From OMSK01 sp902492995 (GTDB lineage Bacteria > Bacillota_I > Bacilli_A > RF39 > UBA660): a stretch of 64,000 nucleotides of DNA. Made by a program: the position numbers and the translations under genes. Positions 16,692-25,174 of this stretch are shown one piece after another. The notes beneath the pieces were generated by a model. It worked only from the letters and a program-made list of their open reading frames with translations, did not search any database and was not told the DNA's origin. Position 1 is the first letter of the stretch; each line of letters begins with the position of its first letter. The DNA lies in contig CABUNR010000003.1 of assembly GCA_902492995.1 (NCBI GenBank), forward strand, positions 1-64,000. Direction: 5' to 3'.

Positions 16692-16775
16692 TTAATCAAT
16701 GATAAAACAATCAATAGTAATAATTGATTTTAATGTTGTTGTATTAGTTGTCGTTGTTAATTGGTTGTTTAACAT
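16692..16775 (-). CDS. threonine-rich leader peptide (candidate attenuator peptide)
   Basis: This 27-residue ORF reads MLNNQLTTTTNTTTLK, then SIITIDCFIID. Eight of 27 residues are Thr, seven of them in the run TTTTNTTT encoded by ACA, ACG, ACA, ACT, AAT, ACA, ACA, ACA. AAGGGAT precedes the ATG by a suitable distance, and a consensus promoter lies 30 bp upstream. A hairpin terminator follows closely and then a Thr T-box. This is the arrangement of a ribosome-stalling attenuator such as the enterobacterial thr leader. Stalling at scarce Thr-tRNA would be expected to prevent the terminator from forming. The peptide's role is inference from layout. Confidence 0.65.
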   Translation of the reverse strand: MLNNQLTTTTNTTTLKSIITIDCFIID

Positions 16776-16804
16776 TTTAATCTATCCCTTTCAAAAACAA
16801 TTAA

Positions 16805-16833
16805 ATCATGCCATATTTACACTAATTTGTCAA
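16805..16833 (-). promoter_or_regulatory. promoter of the Thr leader/T-box/thrS transcript
   Basis: On the minus strand consensus TTGACA (16833-16828) and a TGG-extended -10 CATGAT (16810-16805) are 17 bp apart. Confidence 0.75.
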
Positions 16834-16871
16834 TTTTGTATGATATAATTTTGCCATAAAAAACTTCTATA

Positions 16872-16918
16872 ATTTAAAAAAAGATGATTGTAGGCATTAA
16901 TGCTTAGAATCATCTTTT
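16872..16918 (-). terminator. terminator of the 481-codon ORF
   Basis: AAAAGATGATT and AATCATCTTTT (within 16878-16918) pair around an inner GCATTAATGC palindrome. T-runs follow on the minus strand. The stem overlaps the end of the coding sequence. Confidence 0.7.
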
Positions 16919-18306
16919 TTTACTTTACTTATAGAATTATTATTTATATTACATTTTTCATGAATAGTTGATTGAATGATAGACTCTACTATTGGATTTG
17001 ATTCATATAAATTTTCATTAGATAATACATTGTATAACATAAAATTATCAGAAACATATTGTTTAATACCAGGCAATTGTTTATCTATTTCATCCATAGT
17101 GTATATTATTAATTCTCTATTTCTAGGATGACAAGCAATCAAAGTAGATAAAACATAAAACTGTTCATTAGTTAATCCTGATATTATTGTTTTACCATCT
17201 ATTGTAATTTTAGAACCATCACTACTTAAATTATGACCTTTTTCATACCACTCATCTTCAACCATATATAGTAAGTTACTTTGATCCTTTGACAATTTAG
17301 GATTTCTGTACCATAAATATCTTTTTTCACCATCTTCATAATTTCCATGAGGTCCAAAATGATTATTAAGTTCCACTTGTAAATCACAATTATCTATTTC
17401 AAATTTTTTAATAATATAATTAGAATTAGCATCAACAATTGCAATCATTATTCTTGATGGTTTTTGATTTATATTTTGTGTAATTTCAACTCTATAACCA
17501 CAATTATTTGCTTTTGAAGAAAGTAAAAATATATGTTTATCACCATCACATAGATAAGTTATCTCATTTCCAATACAATCCATAAATTCTGTCCTAAATC
17601 TTTGGTTTAATATAGCATCAATTCCTATAATCCCATCAGTATCTTCAAATTTTTTACTAAAAATTAATTTGTTTTCATTATCAAAAAAATCTAATTGATT
17701 TACATGTTCTTTGTTTAAATCGGCATTTATTTTTAAAAATTTAAAGCCTGTTTTAATTATTTCTATACTTTGCTTAAGTTCTTGCATAATTTTAGATTTG
17801 TTTTCTGCAATTAATTTTAATTCCTCTTGTGTATAGCCTTTTTTTTCAATTTTATTATTTTTGTTTTGTAATAATAATTCAGGATCCGAACCTTTAACAA
17901 GTAATTTATCATTTTGTTTTGTTCTTGTGATAATAGATATTTTATCACCACTACCTTCAATTATTGTATGATTAATTAATCCACAAGCTTGCGCCATCAT
18001 TACTAATTGATCAATTGTTTTGATATCTTCACACCATTTATTTCCTAAACAATCATAATATAAATCTTCCCAAATACATCCTTCATTGATTTTAGGTAAA
18101 GAGTCAATAAACTCAATAATAGTTTGTTTTTTTTCATTTAATTTATTTGTACTAAACCCAATTGTAGGACATTTTCCTTTATAGTTTGGAGCAATAGACC
18201 CTACTGACGTAAATTCAGTTGTTGGTATACCATCTATTAATTCATCTTCTTCAAATAAACAACTAAAAAATAAATCATTTATTTGTTTTTCCTCTAATTT
18301 TCTCAT
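16897..18306 (-). CDS. unknown protein of about 469 residues
   Basis: The start MRKLEEKQINDLFF at 18306 follows AAAGGGGGAT with good spacing; the longer frame from 18342 (481 codons) has no ribosome site. The protein is soluble-looking, without signal peptide or membrane helix. It has a predicted helical hairpin at about 155-195 and a beta-rich middle part (about 205-330). It has no catalytic motif that I can name. It stands alone between the thrS leader and the IS110 element, in the accessory region. Possibly an island cargo gene; function unknown. Confidence 0.6.
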   Translation of the reverse strand: MRKLEEKQINDLFFSCLFEEDELIDGIPTTEFTSVGSIAPNYKGKCPTIGFSTNKLNEKKQTIIEFIDSLPKINEGCIWEDLYYDCLGNKWCEDIKTIDQLVMMAQACGLINHTIIEGSGDKISIITRTKQNDKLLVKGSDPELLLQNKNNKIEKKGYTQEELKLIAENKSKIMQELKQSIEIIKTGFKFLKINADLNKEHVNQLDFFDNENKLIFSKKFEDTDGIIGIDAILNQRFRTEFMDCIGNEITYLCDGDKHIFLLSSKANNCGYRVEITQNINQKPSRIMIAIVDANSNYIIKKFEIDNCDLQVELNNHFGPHGNYEDGEKRYLWYRNPKLSKDQSNLLYMVEDEWYEKGHNLSSDGSKITIDGKTIISGLTNEQFYVLSTLIACHPRNRELIIYTMDEIDKQLPGIKQYVSDNFMLYNVLSNENLYESNPIVESIIQSTIHEKCNINNNSISKVKKDDSKH

Positions 18307-18429
18307 AATATCCCCCTTTAATTGAATAGTATAATAACACAAAATATATATTTTCGCAAATTTAACCTATAAAAATTAGAAAAAATATATTATATCACGT
18401 ATAATACTGAGTAGTAAATTGATTAAGTT

Positions 18430-18645
18430 TGAAAAGTTGAAACTTTTGATATTTACTTTATAAATTTCTGCGATTGAGTTTAGGCAAATTATATCAGGGG
18501 TCTTTGTATCCATAAAAATGACGGCCTAGCTCTTTTCTTTTTATTTTCCTGGTTTAAGAATGTGAGGATTATTTAGTTAATCTTATATAACAAGCGTGAT
18601 GAGGAATATTGAGATTCAAGAGTTCAATCGTATAAGAAAGGAAGT
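18430..18645 (+). ncRNA. IS110 left end, candidate bridge-RNA region
   Basis: The non-coding stretch before the transposase is where IS110-group elements encode their bridge RNA. Visible structure: GAGTTTAGGC (about 18477) can pair with GCCTAGCTC (about 18525) around a 35-40-nt loop, the size of a guide loop. A second weaker stem-loop, GATTA/TTAATC, lies near 18565-18585. There is no ORF. The identity is inferred from position and the recently described IS621 system; the guide sequences cannot be assigned without the element ends. Confidence 0.4.
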
Positions 18646-18651
18646 ATGATT

Positions 18652-19832
18652 ATGCAAAACGTTTTAGCCGTTGATGTGGCTAAAGGTAAAAGTATGATTT
18701 CTTTAATTAGTTCTTGTGGTGAAGTTCTAATTGAACCATACGAAGTCAATCATTCTATTATAGATTTTTCTAATTTACTTAATAGAATTAATAAATTAAA
18801 ATTAGATAACATTTCTGTAATAATGGAATCTACTGGAATTTATCATAGACCTATAGAAAGATTTTTCTTAGAAAATAATTTTAAAGTGTTTGTTATTAAT
18901 GCTTTATATTCTAAAATGTATAAAAGAAATTTAAGGAAAACTAAAACTGATAAACTTGATTGTATATCACTTTCAGAATTATTCTTTACTAATGATTTTA
19001 GGGAATATATAAAACCTGATGATATTTATTTAAATATGAATGCTTTGTCTAGACAATATCATACACTAGATGAATTATGTGTTAATTTAAAAAATAGATA
19101 TAAAAATTTAGTTTATTTATGTTTTCCAGAATATGAGTTAATCTTTAAAAATAAAACTTTTTATAGTGAATTGGCACTTAGTTTTATTGAAAAATATCCA
19201 CATGCTGATATTATTTCTAATACTAGAATAGATGCATTACAAAATTTCTTTAAAAAAAATGGCTTTAGGCATTGGAAAAAGAAACCTATGATTATTAAAG
19301 AATATGCAATTAATTCTTACCCATCTGTTTCAAAAGATGATGAAATAACTTCTAGTCTTTCACAACTTGCAAGATTAATTAATACTTATCAAAATGAAAT
19401 TGAAACAATTAAATATAAAATTATATTTTAGGGAAGAAAACAAAATATTTTGAAAGTATTAATTCTATATTTGGAATTGGGGAATTTACAACATCTCTAA
19501 TCATTGCAGAACTCGGTGATATAAATTGTTTTAAAAATATAAAAGAATTAACTGCTTATTGCGGATTAGATCCATCAATAAAACAATCTGGTAAATCCAT
19601 AAATATTAAAGGTCCAATTTCTAAATCAGGAAATAAATATTTAAGAAAAATTCTATTTGTATCTATACTAAACATTTTAAGTTTAACAAGATTATGTCAC
19701 ACTGAAAATGATATAGAGAATTATTACAGAAAAAAACGTAATGAAGGAAAACATCATTACGTTGCCACGATTGCATGTACAACTAAATTGTTACGAAAAA
19801 TCTTTGTACTATGCAAACAATTAGATAAGTAA
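18652..19832 (+). pseudogene. IS110-family transposase, frameshifted
   Basis: The ATG at 18652 follows AAAGGAAG. The N-terminal RuvC-like DEDD domain is intact: Asp8 in AVDVAKGKS, Glu59 in MESTGIY, and Asp100 and Asp103 in KTDKLD. The frame stops at 19431 after KYKIIF. The next frame continues at once with LGKKTKYFESINSIFGIGEFTT, the C-terminal transposase_20 domain including GPISKSGNKYLRK with the catalytic Ser, and ends at 19832. Loss of one T from a short T-run near 19426-19429 explains the break. The stand-alone N-terminal product lacks the catalytic serine. The site is not a classical slippery heptamer, so a mutation is more likely than programmed frameshifting. Confidence 0.85.
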
Positions 19833-19982
19833 TCAACACCACTTGATTACATTTATATTATATACTAAATAAACACATAATTTCAAAATTTTAAAAAAAT
19901 TAGAAATTTCGTGTCTTTTCAGTATGCATTAATATAACATAAAAATTTATTATTGACAAATCTTAGAATGTCATTTTTTCAT

Positions 19983-20035
19983 AAAAAAAGTAAGGTTTGT
20001 AAGCTTTAAATTTGGAAACTATAAAGCAACCTTAC
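19983..20035 (-). terminator. strong stem-loop between the IS and dnaE
   Basis: GTAAGGTT (19990-19997) pairs with AACCTTAC (20028-20035) and inner GCTTTA pairs with TAAAGC. Seven T follow on the minus strand (19989-19983). It is a terminator-like structure for transcription leaving dnaE or an IS end. Confidence 0.55.
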
Positions 20036-20061
20036 ATATTTATTATAATATATTTTCATAA

Positions 20062-20125
20062 AAATAAAAAGACTATTAACAAAATTTATTTGTCAACAGT
20101 CTGAAACTCACTAATAAGTGAGTTT
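20062..20125 (-). terminator. double hairpin after dnaE
   Basis: A perfect AAACTCAC/GTGAGTTT hairpin (20104-20125) sits at the dnaE stop. A second hairpin, AGACT/AGTCT with further pairing (20070-20102), is followed by a T-run on the minus strand. Confidence 0.7.
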
Positions 20126-23007
20126 TAATTTATTATTTCATTTAAAATTAATTGATATTTATCAAATCTTTTTTCTACTTTACATTTTATAACAATTATA
20201 TCTCCTACTTTTAAATTTGGATATTTTTTTAATACTTTAGGGAATACAACAAGTTCTGCTTGCTCAAATTCATCACTACAATCAATAAAACACATTTCTT
20301 CTTTATTTTTTGTTTCTATTTTTTTTATTTTATCTATCATAACGGCTGTTTCAATTATTCTATTGAAATAATTTTTTATTTCATTTAAATCTACTATATT
20401 TTTATATTTTGCTTTATATTCAGTTACAGGATGATTACTTAAATAAAATCCTATTTTATTAAATGATCTTTCAATTAGTTCTAATTCACTATATTCACTA
20501 TATTCTATTAAATTTGGTTTTATAGCATATTCTCCTAATTCTTTATACAAATCTGTATAATTTATAATTAAATCTAAATTTTCTATTAATGTTTTATGAT
20601 TTATATTAAATGAATCAAAACATCCTACATCTATTAATGTTATAATTACTTCTTTATTTACTTTTTTATCATATACTCTATCTACAAAATCAAATATATC
20701 GATGTATTTTTTTTCTTTTCTTGTTTCTACTATTTTTTTTATTATATTTTCTCCTACTTCCTTTATACAAGAAAATGGGAAACGAAGACCATCCTCTTCT
20801 ATTTTATAATATTTTTCACTTTTATTAATATCAGGATTTAGTATTTTTATATCGTTCATTTTAGCTTCATATATATAGTCTTTTGTTATAATAGTTCCTA
20901 TTACATTATCAAGTAAATTTTTCATGAAATATTTTTTATAATTTGCTTTTAAATAAGCCATTTTATATGAAATCATTGAATATGCTACTGAATGAGATCT
21001 ATTAAATCCATATGATGCAAATTTTAAAATCATTGAAAATATTTCATTTGCTGTTTTTTCATCATATCCATTTTTTATACAACCATTTATAAATTTTAAT
21101 TTTTCATTCAGTAAAACATCTTCCTTTTTTTTACTCATAGCTCTTCTAAGTAAATCTGCTTCTTGCATAGTATATGAAGCCATTACATTTGATATTTTCA
21201 TTATTTGTTCTTGATATATAATAATTCCATATGTTGATTTTAAAATCTTTTCTATTTTTTCATCTATATATTCTATCTTTTCTAAGTTATTTTTTCTTCT
21301 TATGAAGTTATCTATATTTGCCATTGGTCCTGGTCTATAAAGAGCTAACGCATTTGATAAATCTTCTATATTATCTGGTTTTAATTTTTTTAAGAATTTT
21401 TTCATTCCTTCTGATTCAAATTGAAATATTCCTGTTGTATTTCCTTCTTTAAATATTTCATATGTTTTAGAATCATTTAAAGGTATTTTATTAAAATCTA
21501 CACTTATATTATCTTTTTTTAAATCTTCTAAAATGTTTGTTATTATTGTTAAATTTTTAAGTGCTAAAAAGTCCATTTTTAGTAGTCCTATATCTTCAAG
21601 ATAATTACTTGTAAAACATGTCATATACATATTTTCATGTTTTATAATTGGTAATACTGTATCAAGGTCTTTATTTGATATTACTATACCTGCTGGATGT
21701 ATACTTGTATGTCTTTTTAATCCTTCTAATTTTAATGCTACTTTTACCAATTCATTAATATTTTTATTAGTGTCTATTATATTTTGAATTTTTGGATTTT
21801 TTATATTTTCTTTTAAACTTATTTTTGAATCAATTAGTTTAGTAAATGAATCTAATTCTTTTATATCAATATTCATTACTCTTCCAACATCTCTAATTGC
21901 CTGACGTGCTGCAAGTGTTCCAAATGTCACTATAGTTGCTACTTTTTTTATACCATATTTTTCTACACAATAGTTTATCACTTCTTCTCTTCTATTGTAT
22001 TCAAAATCTATGTCTATATCTGGCATTGTTATTCTATCTTTATTTAAAAATCTTTCAAATAATAAATTATATTTTATTGGATCTATTTCGGTTATTTCAA
22101 GTACATATGCTACTAAACTTCCTGCAGCACTTCCTCTTCCTGGTCCAACCAATATATTTTGTTTTTTTGCATATTTAACATAATCCATTACTACCAAAAA
22201 GTAATTACAAAAGCCCATTTCTTTTATTACTTCTAGTTCATATTTTATTCTTTCTATATATATTAAACTTACTTTTTCTCCAAATCTTTTTTTGAGCCCT
22301 ATTCTACACATTTCTTTTAAATATGTATAATCTGTATAATTTTCTTCTACCTTATATATTGGTAATAAATCTTTTCTTTTTTCTAATACTATATTTACGC
22401 TATCATATATTTTTTTATAGTTTTCTAAATTTTCTTTTATTTCTAAATTAAGATAATTATATTCTTCTACATTTACTTCATTAATTGTTACACCATTTTT
22501 TATTCCTTTTAAATATAAATAATATATTTTATCGTTTTTGTTTAAATAAAGTATTTCATTTAAATAAATTTTATTAGTATATTTTATATTATTAAATTCA
22601 TTTATATTTTTATATCCAATAAAGATATCTTTAAATATTTCACTTAAATTTGAATATAATTCTAACGAATTATATGGTAATATACATATTAAATCATTAT
22701 TATATTTTTTTATTAATTCTATATTTTTTCCTTCTTCATTTATTTTTATTAAATTTTTATATCCATTTATATTTTTGGCATATAAAATTATTTTTAATTT
22801 ATTTATTTCTATTTCTAATCCTATTATAGGCTTTATATTATTTTTAGTGCATTCTAAATAAAATTCATATGCACCATATAGATTATTATCTGTTATAGTT
22901 AATGCTTTTATATTGTTTGCTTTAGCAAATTCTACTAACTCTTTAATTTTAATTGTACTATCTAAAAGAGAATATTCTGTTTTTATATATAATGGAATAT
23001 AAAACAT
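20125..23007 (-). CDS. dnaE: DNA polymerase III alpha subunit (DnaE type)
   Basis: This is the replicative C-family polymerase, about 960 residues. An N-terminal PHP domain (about 1-200) is followed by the polymerase core with catalytic PDIDIDF and LLKMDFLALKN. Fingers and tandem HhH regions follow, then a C-terminal OB domain (from about 880). It is shorter than the 1160-residue E. coli enzyme and lacks the 3' tau-binding tail, as in other Firmicute DnaE proteins. The usual HxH near the PHP start (HLHVHSEYS in relatives) reads LYIKTEYS, so PHP metal binding is lost. The ATG at 23007 is preferred over a GTG at 23016 because of the AGGATG spacing. Confidence 0.95.
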   Translation of the reverse strand: MFYIPLYIKTEYSLLDSTIKIKELVEFAKANNIKALTITDNNLYGAYEFYLECTKNNIKPIIGLEIEINKLKIILYAKNINGYKNLIKINEEGKNIELIKKYNNDLICILPYNSLELYSNLSEIFKDIFIGYKNINEFNNIKYTNKIYLNEILYLNKNDKIYYLYLKGIKNGVTINEVNVEEYNYLNLEIKENLENYKKIYDSVNIVLEKRKDLLPIYKVEENYTDYTYLKEMCRIGLKKRFGEKVSLIYIERIKYELEVIKEMGFCNYFLVVMDYVKYAKKQNILVGPGRGSAAGSLVAYVLEITEIDPIKYNLLFERFLNKDRITMPDIDIDFEYNRREEVINYCVEKYGIKKVATIVTFGTLAARQAIRDVGRVMNIDIKELDSFTKLIDSKISLKENIKNPKIQNIIDTNKNINELVKVALKLEGLKRHTSIHPAGIVISNKDLDTVLPIIKHENMYMTCFTSNYLEDIGLLKMDFLALKNLTIITNILEDLKKDNISVDFNKIPLNDSKTYEIFKEGNTTGIFQFESEGMKKFLKKLKPDNIEDLSNALALYRPGPMANIDNFIRRKNNLEKIEYIDEKIEKILKSTYGIIIYQEQIMKISNVMASYTMQEADLLRRAMSKKKEDVLLNEKLKFINGCIKNGYDEKTANEIFSMILKFASYGFNRSHSVAYSMISYKMAYLKANYKKYFMKNLLDNVIGTIITKDYIYEAKMNDIKILNPDINKSEKYYKIEEDGLRFPFSCIKEVGENIIKKIVETRKEKKYIDIFDFVDRVYDKKVNKEVIITLIDVGCFDSFNINHKTLIENLDLIINYTDLYKELGEYAIKPNLIEYSEYSELELIERSFNKIGFYLSNHPVTEYKAKYKNIVDLNEIKNYFNRIIETAVMIDKIKKIETKNKEEMCFIDCSDEFEQAELVVFPKVLKKYPNLKVGDIIVIKCKVEKRFDKYQLILNEIIN

Positions 23008-23085
23008 AACTATCACATCCTTATCTTTATTTTACTATAAATTGTTATTATTAACAATTGTTTTTATTTATATTATTTTAAAGAA

Positions 23086-23107
23086 AAAAGTCTATTTCTA
23101 GACTTTT
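23086..23107 (-). terminator. terminator of the 23106-23960 gene
   Basis: AAAAGTCTA and TAGACTTTT form a 9-bp stem with a TTTC loop and minus-strand T-runs. Confidence 0.8.
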
Positions 23108-23960
23108 ACATTTTTTCAAATTTTTGATATATATAATTTCCATCTATTAGTTTAAATGTAAATTTATATGTTGTAAATTTATCTAAGTTTTGTTTGATAT
23201 AATTTGTTGTTAAAAAATTCCTATCACTATTAGATTTTTTTGTAACAGGCGTTGGTAATTTATCAATATTTAACTGTTCATTAGAAATTGTTGCTTTTGC
23301 ATAATCATAAATTGCTGAATCATCATCATCATCTATATATACTTTTAAATAAGTATATAATTCATCACCTTTTTTCTCTGCTTTATAAAGAAGATAACCT
23401 GTTGATATTTCTCTTCCATATCCGCTACCGAAAGCATCATAAACATATGCATCAATACTAGAAACATATTTATAAGTTCCAATTGTATCTGAAAGTTTTA
23501 CATCTTTATTAAAAATTGTTTTTAAATTATTTTTTACCTTTATTGCTGGAATTCCATCAACATAATCACCATACTTATCTTTGAATTCTTCATATGATTC
23601 ATATAATTTAAAGTTTTTAGCTATTTCTTCTGTATTTTTATACCTATTTGTATTTAAAGTAAATATAGCAATCTCTTGCATAAAATCTTCAGAAATATTA
23701 TCTATGGTATAATTCTTATCCAATAATTCATAGTTAAGTAAATTATGGTACATTAATCTATCTACTAGTATTTCATAATCTTCTTCATTTACTTCCATCA
23801 ATTCATCTTTTTTATCTTCATTTTCTGTTATTTTATTATCATTAGTCTTATCACTAGTATTATTTAATTTATCTATTACTATAATACTTGCTAAACCTAT
23901 TACTACTAATACTAAAAATACAACTAATATTATTAACCCCTTATTATTTTTCTTTTCCAT
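23106..23960 (-). CDS. unknown membrane-anchored extracellular protein
   Basis: The 284-residue protein has a Lys-rich start and one membrane helix (about 8-28). An Asp/Asn/Lys linker (30-55) and an extracellular domain (about 60-284) follow, with a YGREISTGYLLY segment and an acidic DDDDD run. Proteins with this layout are common in low-GC gut Firmicutes, but I cannot assign a domain. It has its own terminator and is probably a single gene. Confidence 0.6.
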   Translation of the reverse strand: MEKKNNKGLIILVVFLVLVVIGLASIIVIDKLNNTSDKTNDNKITENEDKKDELMEVNEEDYEILVDRLMYHNLLNYELLDKNYTIDNISEDFMQEIAIFTLNTNRYKNTEEIAKNFKLYESYEEFKDKYGDYVDGIPAIKVKNNLKTIFNKDVKLSDTIGTYKYVSSIDAYVYDAFGSGYGREISTGYLLYKAEKKGDELYTYLKVYIDDDDDSAIYDYAKATISNEQLNIDKLPTPVTKKSNSDRNFLTTNYIKQNLDKFTTYKFTFKLIDGNYIYQKFEKM

Positions 23961-24079
23961 ATATACGCCCTTTCTATATTAATAGTATACTTATATATTT
24001 TCTTTGTCAATTTATATTTTGTTTATTTATATTTCTTTACACTTTTAGACTATATAATATATATTGAATCTTAATATAA

Positions 24080-24107
24080 AAAGTAATAGCGATATGTCTA
24101 TTACTTT
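24080..24107 (-). terminator. terminator of the DUF5684-like gene
   Basis: AAAGTAATAG (24080-24089) and CTATTACTTT (24098-24107) form a 10-bp stem, with a short T-rich tail on the minus strand. Confidence 0.7.
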
Positions 24108-24640
24108 ATTTCATTTCCACATGTAGGACAATATTTTACATCATTATTGATTTGAGTTCCACAAACGGAACAACATTTATTACTTATATTTACATTATTA
24201 TTAGTATTATTTATATCGTTATCTTTTATAATACCATTCTTACTTACTTGTACTGAATCATCATATATATAATCTTTAGAGAACGCTAATATTAAATATA
24301 AAATAGTTGGTAATAATGTCATTAAGATTGCAAAACCTGTATTCTTATGAAATTTTTTAGCGATGTTGTAATTGCATTGAAATGTTACAAACAATGTTAC
24401 TAAGCTTATTATTACTGTCATATTTTTTGTATTAGACAATAATATTGATGGTAATAGTACTATTAAGAACCACCACCAATTTAGCTTAGCTATTTCAACT
24501 ATTTTTATCCATGATGCATAAAAAGGCATTATTGATTTCCAATCTTTTCTTCCACATTTTTTGTATAGCTTCCAACTTGCTATTATTTGTGCGATACCTA
24601 TTATTAGGCTATTATAATAATTATTACTGCAAATCCCCAT
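24101..24640 (-). CDS. DUF5684-like membrane protein with C-terminal zinc ribbon
   Basis: The 179-residue protein has about four membrane helices (residues 8-25, 50-68, 72-88 and 100-120). The segment KLYKKCGRKDWKSIMPFY, then a WWWF motif, is typical of DUF5684 proteins. After a Asn-rich linker a zinc ribbon closes the protein (CSVCGTQINND then CPTCGNEIK). The start is uncertain. The ATG at 24640 has no clear ribosome site. Just upstream other frames encode MVKEKLTTKQTDIF and a hydrophobic FFTVAWGFAVIIIIIA segment, as if an earlier first helix was broken by frameshifts near a T7 tract. Confidence 0.6.
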   Translation of the reverse strand: MGICSNNYYNSLIIGIAQIIASWKLYKKCGRKDWKSIMPFYASWIKIVEIAKLNWWWFLIVLLPSILLSNTKNMTVIISLVTLFVTFQCNYNIAKKFHKNTGFAILMTLLPTILYLILAFSKDYIYDDSVQVSKNGIIKDNDINNTNNNVNISNKCCSVCGTQINNDVKYCPTCGNEIK

Positions 24641-24837
24641 GCTACTGTAAAAAAATATCTGTTTGTTTTGTTGTCAGTTTTTCCTTCACCATTACTCCAT
24701 TTCTTCCTATCATATATAGTACAGCATAGAAGTCATATATTTCAAAAAATATTTTAAAGAAAAAAATTTTTTTAACTTTTTCTTTATAACATTTTTACAG
24801 AAATTTCATAATTTTGTAACAATTTACTCATAAACAT

Positions 24838-24866
24838 TTGACTTATTTCTTAAAATATAGTAAAAT
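24838..24866 (+). promoter_or_regulatory. promoter of rpmB
   Basis: TTGACT (24838-24843) and TAAAAT (24861-24866) are separated by 17 bp. Confidence 0.7.
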
Positions 24867-24908
24867 TATAAAGCATGGAACAAAAAATCTATATATAGGA
24901 GGTAAATT

Positions 24909-25121
24909 ATGGCTAGAAAAGCAACTGAAAAAAAACCTTTATTTGGTAATAGAAGATCACATTCTCTTAGAGCTACTAAACATGCTCAAAAACTTAATTT
25001 ACAACAAGTAACTCTTGAAAATGGGCAAAAAGTTAGATTAACTGCTAGGGAAATTAGAAATTTAAAAAAAGCAAGCAATAGTGTAGATAACGAAGTTATA
25101 GATACTGAAGTTGCTGCATAA
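24909..25121 (+). CDS. rpmB: ribosomal protein L28
   Basis: The 70-residue product of the large ribosomal subunit starts MARKATEKKPLFGNRRSHS. The RATKHAQKLNLQ and NGQKVRLTAREIRNLKK blocks are characteristic. The Zn-binding cysteines of the older type are absent. AGGAGG lies 6 nt before the ATG. It is a single gene with its own promoter and a T-rich terminator. Confidence 0.9.
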   Translation: MARKATEKKPLFGNRRSHSLRATKHAQKLNLQQVTLENGQKVRLTAREIRNLKKASNSVDNEVIDTEVAA

Positions 25122-25122
25122 T

Positions 25123-25145
25123 AAAAGACTAGTTCTTTTTTTTTT
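25123..25145 (+). terminator. terminator of rpmB
   Basis: AAAAGA and TCTTTT pair around CTAGT; a run of T follows immediately. The stem is weak but the T-run is long. Confidence 0.6.
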
Positions 25146-25174
25146 GCTTTTTCATAATATATATTAGTGATGTT

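Larger units (their letters stand above)
18400..19860 (+). mobile_element. IS110-family insertion sequence (ends approximate)
   Basis: The element is defined by its transposase (18652-19832) plus about 250 bp of non-coding left end and a short right end with the hairpin GTAATCAA/TTGATTAC (19829-19850). IS110 elements lack clear terminal inverted repeats, so the ends cannot be fixed by eye. The transposase is frameshifted, so the copy is probably inactive unless a full copy elsewhere acts in trans. It lies between the 481-codon ORF and the dnaE region. Confidence 0.75.

Noticed and set aside
23040..23060. Inverted repeat AATTGTTA/TTAACAATT upstream of dnaE
   Set aside because: Could be an operator, but such AT-only palindromes are frequent here and there is no T-run or consensus match.
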